Below the pieces are notes generated by a model that saw only the letters and a list, made by a program, of their open reading frames with translations, was not told the origin of the DNA and ran no database searches. From NCBI GenBank assembly GCA_032358165.1, contig JAALGY010000049.1, positions 434,001 to 498,000 of the forward strand: a stretch of 64,000 nucleotides of DNA. Direction: 5' to 3'. Positions 55,380-64,000 of the stretch are shown piece by piece (the stretch's first letter is position 1; each line of letters opens with the position of its first letter). Source of the stretch: Diplosphaera chodatii (taxonomy: Eukaryota > Chlorophyta > Trebouxiophyceae > Prasiolales > Stichococcaceae). Position numbers and translations under genes: made by a program.

Positions 55380-58300
55380 TGCGCGCTGCAGGACGAGTGG
55401 CACTCGAAACAGGAGGTCAGGAGCCTACCGGGACGGTCGAGGGCCCTGCCGCGGGCAAGCTTTGTCAAGCTAACAAAGCTCGGCCCAGCAAATCCCCACG
55501 TGCAAACAGTGCCTATGAGGTCACGAACGTGCCTCGTCACGTCCCCAACTGAACCAACACACGGATGCAAAGTGATGACTCCTTCCGCCGGATGGTCACC
55601 TGCCGGAGTAGGCGTGACACGGGGCACAGCACGCCCACCGCCGCTCCCGGTTCACAGAATGTTACACCATAAGAGTGTGCTCTCCCGCTGTCCCGGCCGA
55701 TCTGGCGCTCAACAACAGACATGCAATCTTCACCTGCAAAAACACTGCTGGTCTCTGCAGCTGGCAGAACAACATCTATTGTGCTGCAGCGCGATCCCGA
55801 GCAAATAGAGTGTCCACGGAAATGAGTGCACTGCACGCAGCCAGGCCGACAGGTGCTGCGCAGGATATTGTGGCTGTTGGCACAACCCCACCGAGGCATG
55901 TCTTTTATTCTAGCCGTACAGAGGTCCGTACGGTTTGCATACACCATTGCACCTGCCTCCCGGCGCCCTGGGCCACTGCCCAGTTGCGCCCGCCACTCGG
56001 GTATCGTGTGCTCTGTCCCATGCAATGCCACTCAGACGGTTCTTCAAGAAGGGCCGCACGCTCATCGATGACCTGTTGTTCCCTGGCACACCAATCACAT
56101 CGGCGTGCACGCAGCACGGCGGCGCTGTGAAGGTGTTTCACCTCAGCAAATACAACGACCAGGTTCTAGCTGTGCGCCTGACGCCATGGCCCTGCAGAAA
56201 GCAGTCGGACTTTCGGCAGCTGGTGTCGGATTGCGCCAAGTGGCTGCAGCCAGGGGAGTGGCTGCAGCCAGCCGCGGATGTGCGGCTGGGTGCAAAGTCG
56301 GTGGACTGGTCGTTGGGCTCTCTGGTGGTGTGCAGCCAGGTGCGGGGTGTGCGCCGTGCACCCATCAGCCAGCCCCTGACCTTGGGCATTGGGAATGGTT
56401 CGCGGTTGGCCACTTTAGCCTGATCAAGGTGCTGCCGTTCGCAGGGTGGCCTGCGCAGGTCACTGACGCGCCACGAGAAGAAGCTGCTGCGGGCCAGCTG
56501 GAACAAATGGGTGGCCAGCTACTTCTCGCCGGCGGCTGGTGCGCGCCCTGTGCCAGAACATCACCGCTGCTGGTTTGGCAAGCCACGGGTTGTTGACATC
56601 CTCTCATGTCGTTGACCGCGCGATCAACCCGCGAAAGAGAGTCCTAAGTGCTCGCAGTGGAACTGCGCCGGCGGCAGGCGGTGCCCTCCCCGCGCCCGCC
56701 ATCGCGGCGTGCGCAGCCTTTGCCCCAGGACTGTCTGTTGGCGTATGGATATCGTGCACAGTCCCTGGTCACAGTGTTCGAGCACATACTTCCGCCATGG
56801 GAGCTGGCATATGCTTTGGTGGTTTGCCCTTTACTCCGACGCCGGGCACTGGTCCCCCTGCAGACGCTGCCAGTGGTGGGGCACAGCTGCGGCAGCGCTC
56901 CACGGCGGGAGAAGTCGCTGAGGTAGGGCCCGGGATAGTCATTGACAGCCTGCATGTGAGCTGTAAGACCTGGCAGCAGCCTGGATGGATATGTCCTGCC
57001 ACTCCAGCTGGCTCTGGGTCAGTGGCATGGCATCAGATGCTGCGCCGGTTCTCATTACACGCCTGAGAGCAAGGGTTCCCACAGCACCTCTGCGGCGGTG
57101 CCCGATGTCTGCGGTGCCCGCTGTCTGCGTCCTTGCCGGTGCCCGAGCAGCCCGGCCCTCACTGAGTGCTCCTTCGTGCAAGCGCAGGGCACAGCTGCCG
57201 GGCCAGAACTCCGGGATGCGGAGTCGGGCTCTGATGCAGATGAGGACGGCAGCGCTGCCGCGCAGGTAGTCTTACAAATCGTAGCGGGCTCTGATCTGCT
57301 TCCTGCTTTGTGTGGCAGCGCTACAACCAGCAACAGGGGCGTCGGAGCAGTTGTCTGTGCAGCTGCAACACCAGCACACGCTCCTCATGTCATTCAGCAG
57401 CCAGTCTGACAGCACATCGGTGCTGAGCGCTGCCCCAGCTCACTGGATCTTGTCCCCGCTGAGCCTGGGCTGGCATGTGTCATCGGCAAACTCGTGACGA
57501 CGCCGCTCGTGCTGGGCCAGATGCAGGCAGCTGCCGGCGGTACGCCCTGCATGCGGGGTCAAGCGGAGGCATCGCGGGGCGGCCGGCGTGCCAAGCGCAG
57601 CCGTGGCAGCCCCCAGCTGGACCCGCTCGCATGCCAGGCGTGTGCTGTTGTCTCCGTTTGCTGTACCCATCTGCGCTGTACAGTCGTTTGGTCGCTGACA
57701 GTGCACTGTGCCTGTGGTCGGCTGCTTGCCACTGTGGAAGCATCCTTTGCATGCTGCAGGGCACAGCCGGCGGTCTGGCGGCTGGGGCAGCGGCAGGTGC
57801 CGCAGTCGGCGAGGATGACAGCGCCGCACAGTGCCAGGTGCGGCAGCAAGGACTGGGCTCTGCCCTGCCCCTGCTGACAGAGCATGTGTCCTTCCTGCAG
57901 TAGCACGAGCACTCGAGTCATGGTCGGTGGATGCGCCCGACCAGGCCTGATGCAGCGCACCCGGTGCTGCAGCAGCTGCTGCCACCCTTGGACGCCTCCA
58001 CTGAGCCATGCTCTGATGCAATCTGCCTCCAGACTGCCGGGCCGGCGCGGCTGGAGGACAATGGCGCCGGCGGGCTGCAAGGGAGTGCGGGGGCGCAGCC
58101 CTGTGGCCAATCTGGATACCGCAGCCGTGGCAGCGCCCAGGTGCAGGGCTTCGCCGTGCCTTTTCCTGAAGCGACTGCACATAGTCAGCCTGCCTGTCTG
58201 CAAAGAGGGGCAGCCCTGTCCCTGTTGTGGCGCTGGTGGCTTTCAAGGGTCCTGCTCGGCTGCACGCTTCCCACATAGTTGTGGCATGTGCATATACCTG

Positions 58301-59640
58301 GCGGCTCAGGGCGCAGCCCGCGGGTCGAGCGCCCGAGGTGCGGTGCAAGCCAGGGCCGGCGAGGGCGGCAGTGATGCCATACAGATGGCCCTCCTGCCCC
58401 GCTGTCATTGCTGAGATGTGTGCCCGGAAAGACAACATAGGGTGCCTCAATCGCAGCCTCGCTGACGATTGCATCTCTGGCATCAAGGTTCATAACTGCA
58501 GTCAGACACCCGCAGGCGTGCGCCAGATGGCTGCCTCAGCAAAGATGCTGCATGCTTGCAGCTGCTGCCGAGCTGCAGCCCATCTTGCGCTTGAGATGGA
58601 GGGCAAGTGGCTGTGTCGCTGGGCTGGTGCAGGCAGCCGACGGCGTGCCGGAGTGCGCGGCAGCGCGCAGGAATGGCAGCAGGCGCGGTGGCAGCAACCT
58701 GCAGCAGGCGGCGGCTTCATATCAGGTATGTTCAGCACAGCTTGACTGGCTTTGGACAGCTGAGCGCCATCTGCACTACTGCTGGGTGCCTCAGGGTTCG
58801 ATTGAGGGCTTGTAACTGCGACACCCCTTTGGGAGCCAGCTTCACTGTCGTGACACCTAGCTTTCAGCGGTGTTGGAGTGTACACAGACGCCCAGCATCT
58901 CCTCGCGCAGGGTGTGGCCCAGCGGCCGGGGGCCAGGGCGGCGCGGTCAGAGACCCCAGCAGCGCCAGTGGTGGACGCCGTGCCACGGCGCAAGCGGGCA
59001 CGCAGCGCCGCCTGTCAGCCGGCAGCAGAGGACATGGCAATGCCGCGAGACCTGGCGAGCGTCCAGGCGGCTGCTGTCACAGTGCACCGGCACCTCGAGG
59101 CTTGCCTGGCAGCGGCTCAGGAGTGTGACAAGCAGCAGCTGGCGGCGTTGGTAGCGGCCCATCGGCGGGTTGTCGATGACATCGACGCCCAGGCTGTGGA
59201 GACGCGGCGTCAGGCGGCGGCGTCCGGGGCGCAGGTGGTTGCTCCCGGTCGCTGCCGAGCTGTCCTGCATGAGTTTCCCAGCTGCTGTGAGGTCGCCACT
59301 CTGAGCGTTCGCCATCGCTTTTGTCCATCATGCTGGACACATATGGATCCGATGTGCAATGTAGGAGCGCTGGGGGTCGTGCTGCGCGTCAGTCAGCGAT
59401 GTGGAGGTCAAACTCCGCCGCATGCTATTTTGTCATACTGTTCATTGAACCACCCTGATGCTGCCATTTGTACCCCGTTTTAAAACCCATGCCTCAGCCT
59501 CTCGTCCACATGTTTCTGCAGGGCGTTCTAGACGCGGCGCAGGCGGCCGAGGCCGAGGCAGCGGGGGCCGCCTTCAGGGCCACGGTGCGGGCAAAGCTGC
59601 AGTGTTGCCCTGCAGTCCTGTTGAACATGGCCATGTACAC
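55380..59640 (+). other. unresolved region with many exon-like pieces
   Basis: Plus-strand pieces with coding character include 55390-55500 (DEWHSKQEVRSLPGRSRAL), 56025-56340 (RRFFKKGRTLIDDLLFPGTP, SDFRQLVSDCAKWLQPGEW), 56452-56610 (RHEKKLLRASWNKWVASYF), 57185-57268 (acidic, DAESGSDADEDGS), 57312-57497, 57931-58278, 58500-58745 and 58880-59240 (VQAAAVTVHRHLEACLAAAQ, RRVVDDIDAQAVETRRQ), then 59522-59600 (VLDAAQAAEAEAAGAAFRA). The last two join in phase and may run into the gene at 59712. Pieces with paired Cys and Trp (CRRCQWWG, PCPCCGAGG) recur. It could be one very large gene or a decayed mobile element; no transposase motif was recognised. Confidence 0.3.
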
Positions 59641-59711
59641 ACCTGTCACTACTTGGTCTGTGAAAAGCGGCATATTGTGACGCATGACGTGCATCTCCCG
59701 ACACGCTGCAG

Positions 59712-61172
59712 ATGGCGGCGATGGCCAGCCGGACAGCCGGGCCGCGGCCGCAGTATGTGCCGCCAGCCAGCGTTGAGGACGTCGAGGCCAGCTACGCCGC
59801 CCTGCAGAACCGCAGGCGCAGCCCGCGGGGGTCGAAACATCAAGCAGATTTCAGCGCTGAGCTTGCGGAGCTCGCTGCCGGCAGCGCCGCACGGCCAGCA
59901 TCTGACTTTCCCGCCATAGTGGAGGCGCCAGCGCTGCTGCCCACGGCTGAACAGGAGGCGGCGGTGCCGCCAATGTATCTCCACCCCTTCCAGGAGATTC
60001 GGCCGGGGCAGACGGTGGTCCCCCGCGGCGGCGGGGACCCGCTGCTGCAGGTGCGGCAGGTGCCCGCCGGGGACGCCGACGCGCTGACAGCATGGCTGGT
60101 CGACGCGCTGGATGGCCGCCGCCTGCCCCTCTTGCCCGCAGAGCTCGGCAAGCACAGCCTGGAGGCGTGGGGCGGCATCCGCTGGGCCCGCAACGACGGC
60201 AGCTGTGGGCTGTGAGTGTTGCGCTGTGACTCTGGTGCAATGGCGAACCTGACCTTGACCATCACACCCTGCAACGCTGCCGCCCTGACACCATGCTGCC
60301 GTCCATGCCGATGCAGGTACATGCAGTATGACACCGACGAGGGCGCAGCTCAGCACGAGTTTGCCAAGGCCCTCATGCTGCAGTACCACAAGTTGCTGTG
60401 CAAGCACTTCCCAGCGGAGATGCTTGCTGAGCACCAGGCGCTGCCTCTGATTGCGTATGCGTGTGTGCGGCATGAGGGCATCACCGTCCCCTGCACACAC
60501 TTTGCGGTCACCAGGGACCATGTGTCCACCAGCCACGTCCACAGCCACGAGCGCATGGGCTGCCTGTTCATGGGCATGGCCGGTGCGCTGTGCCTTGTGC
60601 ATGCATACTGATGATGGGTCCTTTGTCCTTCAATATCAGCAACTGCCGAGCACAGCTCAGGTGTTTTTTCTTCGCCGCCCCAGGTGACGGCGAGGCGCCA
60701 GACGGCTACGTCTTCGTCATTCCCGGGCTGCGGGTGTGGATGCGCATCGTGCCCGGCCTGCTGCTCCGGTTCGACTCCTCCCGCTTCACCCATGCGACAT
60801 GGTACAAGTTCGATCCGCAGCCGCCGACGGCCGAGCAGTCGGCTGGCAAGCAGCACACCTACGGTGCGGGTTTTGCAGGGTTGCATAGCACAGCTATGGC
60901 GTGCTATCCGTGCCAACATCAGTCGTCATTCAAATGCCGTATGCTGAAGCTGGGAGTCTGGTGAACCTGCTGCAGGGGTGGCAATGGTGCAGAAGGGAAA
61001 TGTCATGGCCGCCATGGAGGAGGTGGTGCGCAGCATCCTGGTGCCTGGCCTGGAGTGCACAAACATGTGCCTCAGAGGCGAACGTGTTTTCAAGGATCTG
61101 GTGGCAGGTGACCCGATCAACGGCAGGAAGTCGGGTGCTGAGCTGCTTGCAGAGATGCGGGTGTGCGACTGA
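59712..61172 (+). CDS. possible double-stranded beta-helix (2OG oxygenase-like) protein
   Basis: Four exons, join(59712..60211, 60317..60582, 60684..60863, 60976..61172), give 380 residues with all phases closing. Residues 1-70 are basic (RRRSPRGSK) then Ala/Glu-rich. The middle has GQTVVPRGGGDPLLQV, EAWGGIRWARNDGS and YMQYDTDEGAAQHEF. The C-terminal half reads TRDHVSTSHVHSHERMGCL, then GYVFVIPGLRVWMRIVPGLL, FDSSRFTHATW and HTYGVAMVQKGN. The pattern (a polar His/Asp segment, a strand with Pro-Gly, an HxT segment, then a strand with a hydrophobic-K end) resembles 2-oxoglutarate/iron dioxygenase beta-helices found in algae and fungi. The metal-binding HxD is not clear, so activity is unproven. 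The gene may extend upstream, since exons before 59712 also join in phase. Confidence 0.5.
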
Positions 61173-61900
61173 CATGGGGTTCGGGTGTATGAAGCATCGC
61201 TCTTAGAATTTGGAGCAGGCTGAACTCACATTTGTAGTCTTAGAGGCAAAGCGGGGACTTCCAGGTCCGTCATCATTGTATGAAGCCTGGCGTCATAGCT
61301 TAAATTCTTGCACAGAGTCATTTCAGCTTCGCTTGGTTGTCTATTTACCTTCAATCAGGCAGAATCACCGCCGACAATTGATGTGGCGGGCACGTGCAGA
61401 TCTTCATCCACACACTGCATTGCTGCAAGGCATCCAGCCATCGAATAGAACTGCAATTTGAATGAGCAAACGGGCCTTGAACGCAGGCCTTAGGCTGTCC
61501 AAAGTTCAAAGGCCTTGCAGACCCACAACAGGCGCCCTGCTACGTCGGTGTCTTATGTAGCAGTTAGTGCTTTGACATGAACCGTGTGGTGGTGCCTCGA
61601 GCAGATGAGCGCGTGATGCCGAGTCCATTTGCGCAAATGAGATCACAGGTGCACGAATGTTGACTTGCGTAGCAGTGGCAAGGTAGCCAGCTGCGCCGCT
61701 GCGCACGGCATGCCGACGGCGGCATGCTGGCGGCCCTGAGCAGATCGCGTAGTACCCTCGCTGCACTAAGTCACGCGTGCCCAACTGATGCTCGTGCAAT
61801 GATTACCAGCGTTGGACTGAAGCCTGGGCAGCCACCGACTGGCGCAGCTGAAACTGGTAGCTTGATGTGTGCACTGCTGATACTGCCAGATGGCGTAGCT
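61173..61900. other. intergenic, transition to satellite
   Basis: This 3' flank of the preceding gene is more AT-rich at 61200-61480. I see no exon. The first recognisable satellite core appears just after 61900. Confidence 0.4.
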
Positions 61901-61919
61901 GATGGGCGTGACTACTCTA

Positions 61920-64000
61920 CGCCAGCGACGTGGTGGTGGGCTGGCAACCCACCTGCCTGCTTCAGAGTCGGGCAGCAGATACCATGCCTTTGGCCGCAAG
62001 CAGCACGGCGTGCCATCTTCTGGCTGCAGGGTCGAGTCACGGCAGCAGCGTGTCCTCGCCATACCACTGCCGGGTTGTCAACATAGCAGCGCGAGGGGGC
62101 CGATGTGGTGGTGGGTTCGCTTTGCACCTGATGACTGTGCATATGGGCAGTCTCAAGCATGCCTGTGGTCATGAGAAGGAAAGCCGCGACCGCGTTTGGC
62201 TGCAGGGTGGCCTGTGTGAGTGTGTGCTGATGGCAGTGTTTCCTGAAAGGCACGTTCGGTTGCTGCGTGACCTTGGCATGGTGGTGGGACAGCCTGCCAT
62301 CAGTGTGGTGTGTAGCTGGGCTGCTGGTGTCATGCTTCTGGCCATCAGATGACTCACGCGGTGTCCATTGGCTGCAGGGTGGCCCCACATACATATTTGG
62401 CTATCAGTACCACAAACAGGTTGCCGCCGCTGCTCGGCATTGTCAGTGTGGTGGCAGGGTGGCATGCCGCCAGTGTGAGGTGCGTTTGAGCAGCCTCAAG
62501 CGTGCAGTCGATGTTGAAAAGGTTCAGGGCTTCAGACGCCGGCAGTGGGGTATCCTTGCGCCGGTGTTTCTGGGACTACCACTACTGGATCGCAAGCATG
62601 GCAACACGGTGAGGCCTGTCGAAAACAGTGAGGCCTGTGTGGTGGTGTGGCCAATTTCCAGCTGCTCAAGGTGCTTTCAGGCAGCCTCGGGCATGGCTAT
62701 GACCAAGGACTTATGCAGAGTAGAAGGCGCTGGCTACAGGGTGGCCTTGCGCAAAGCTCCTTCCAGATAGGCTTCCGCCGCTGCTTAGCTCCACCACTGT
62801 GGTGGTGGGTTGGATGGGAACCTGTTTGATGTGCATTCTGGTAGCAAATGGGATACTTTGGCTCGTGCGAAGCACTACTGGGTTAGCTGCTGGCTGCAGG
62901 GTGGCTTCGTGCGCATGTGTTGGTGTCAACAACGCTCTGAGGAATGCTCAGCTGCCAAGCAGCGTTGGTATGGTGGTGGTGGTGGTGGTGGTGGTGGTGG
63001 TGGTGGTGGTGGTGGTGGTGGTGGTGGTTTGCCATCAACGTGCTGTGCATTCTGACCGTTGATGCCATAGGTTTGAACGTTCACTACACCGAGGTGACGC
63101 TACTTGCCTACAGGGTTTTGGTTGGCGCCACTGATTCGTGGCGTATCAGTACCGGAAAATAGAAGCCGGCTCAGCCGCCCAGCACCAGGTCGACTGTGGT
63201 GACCTGGCTTGCCACCTGCCTGGTGTGCATCCAGGCAATCCCACGCACCTTCTTCATCATGAGGAGAACCGATGCAGCATCCGCCAGCTGCAGGGTGGGT
63301 TGTTGCCAGTGTTTCTCAGTCAGTAGCGGGTTGCCAGAGTACCAGCCTGGGTGAGGCCCGTGTGGTGGTGAGTCTGTTGCCCATGTGTTGGATGTGCATC
63401 TGGGCAGCCTGAGCATGGCTGTGCTCATCAGAAAGATCTATGTGGTATTCGTAGGTTGCAATACAGTTCTGCACGGGCATCCATGCCATTGTCACCACTG
63501 ACCAGTGCGCCCATCTTGCAGGCCGAAAGGCGAGCTCTAGCCCGCTCAGCCCATCAGCGTGGTGGTGAGCATGTCGTCTTATTGCTGTGCATTTGGGCAG
63601 CCTCTGACGTGGCTTTGGTCGTGAGCAGGACCGATGCCACATGTGTTGGCAACAGGGTTGTACCGACGCCAATGTTCCTTGGCCACGCCACTGCCCAACA
63701 GCCGGCACAGCAACACGGTGAGCCCCGTGTGGTGCGTGGTGGGCTGGCCCGCCACCTGCCTGCCATGGCCACATGTATTGGATCGTGAGAAGCACGGCCG
63801 TGCCAGCCACTGGCTGCAGGACCTGACTGCACAAACGGATCTGGGTTATGCCAGAGCTGGGTGCGTGGCCGGCACAGCCGCTCAGCTCTTCTGGCGTGGT
63901 GGTGGGCTGGTGTGCTAAGGCGCAGCATGGGGCCATGACGACGTCATCAGCGAGTCCAACTTGCGACTGCTGGTGCGTTCGATTACATGCTCATGTGCAT
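61920..64000. repeat. degenerate satellite, about 175-bp units
   Basis: Two landmarks recur in alternation. The core GTGGTGGTGGGCTGGC-like motif appears near 61930, 62107, 62280, 62450, 62640, 62803, 62970, 63190, 63365, 63560, 63725 and 63897. A TGGCTGCAGGGTGG-like motif appears near 62026, 62205, 62375, 62708, 62890, 63109, 63290, 63650 and 63815. Spacing is mostly 165-190 bp, with two larger steps that fit two units. Units are diverged but share order, including a TGTGCAT-GGGCAGCCT stretch. About twelve units are visible and the array runs off the window end. Long frames here are a by-product of the repeat and should not be annotated as genes. Confidence 0.8.
62971..63028. repeat. (TGG)n microsatellite inside the satellite
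   Basis: About nineteen uninterrupted TGG triplets. They sit where a satellite unit would carry its GTGGTGGTGG core, so the run probably arose by expansion of that core. Confidence 0.92.

Noticed and set aside
57440..58486. A 348-residue minus-strand open frame.
   Set aside because: Its composition (His, Arg, Pro and Cys rich, no hydrophobic core pattern) is that of an antisense shadow in GC-rich DNA; plus-strand pieces in the same interval look more protein-like.
62799..63162. Frames encoding runs of Val, Gly, Trp or (minus strand) His.
   Set aside because: They are translations of the (TGG)n microsatellite within the satellite array, not genes.
61900..64000. Telomere repeat at the window end.
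   Set aside because: No TTTAGGG or TTTTAGGG arrays are present; the repeats are a diverged satellite of about 175 bp.
1..64000. Viral or bacterial insert, CRISPR array, rRNA or tRNA genes.
   Set aside because: Exon structure and eukaryotic splice sites occur throughout the gene-bearing part. I saw no repeat-spacer arrays, phage or viral hallmark proteins, or structural RNA signatures, though small tRNAs could be missed by eye.

Overview
The window reads as nuclear DNA of a green alga (chlorophyte, probably trebouxiophyte-like; the lineage is inferred). Genes are split by GT-AG introns, mostly about 80-250 nt. TGTAA motifs, the green-algal polyadenylation signal, lie near several stop codons. 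Two products are plastid proteins with plant-type architecture: lycopene beta-cyclase and a PHT4 phosphate transporter. I rebuilt gene models by hand by matching GT/AG (occasionally GC/AG) sites, reading phase and family resemblance. Where every junction keeps phase and the product matches a known family, the models are solid.

Layout. 0.5-1.7 kb (-): EF-hand protein of the calcineurin B/CHP type. 2.4-5.7 kb (+): bZIP factor A. 6.5-7.7 kb (-): unrecognised protein with beta-barrel-like features. 7.8-9.0 kb (+): predicted plastid membrane protein. 9.3-12.2 kb (-): PUB+UBX protein (PUX2/UBXN6 type). 12.5-13.2 kb (+): isoprenylcysteine methyltransferase. 13.6-16.5 kb (-): CUE-DUF1771-Smr protein. 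16.7-17.0 kb (-): possible 59-residue protein. 17.7-20.9 kb (-): lycopene beta-cyclase. 21.4-23.8 kb (+): ALKBH1 dioxygenase. 24.0-27.6 kb (-): PHT4 transporter. 28.6-32.2 kb (-) and 33.5-38.5 kb (+): bZIP factors B and C, head to head. 39.6-40.6 kb (-): only the 3' exons of an ABCG half-transporter. 41.5-43.5 kb: poorly resolved small genes. 44.2-47.8 kb (+) and 48.3-53.2 kb (+): two large proteins of unknown function. 53.2-59.6 kb: unresolved region with many exon-like pieces. 59.7-61.2 kb (+): a 380-residue protein whose C-terminal half resembles a double-stranded beta-helix oxygenase. 61.9 kb to the end: a degenerate satellite of about 175 bp units containing a (TGG)n expansion.

The most distinctive feature is the bZIP trio. 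All three share an AP-1/Yap-like basic region and then a long conserved C-terminal region I cannot assign to a named domain. Two of the three have lost the normally invariant basic-region Asn. The trio shows many shared and some gained or lost intron positions, including an apparent 18-nt exon. I saw no prokaryotic operons, CRISPR arrays, rRNA or tRNA genes.
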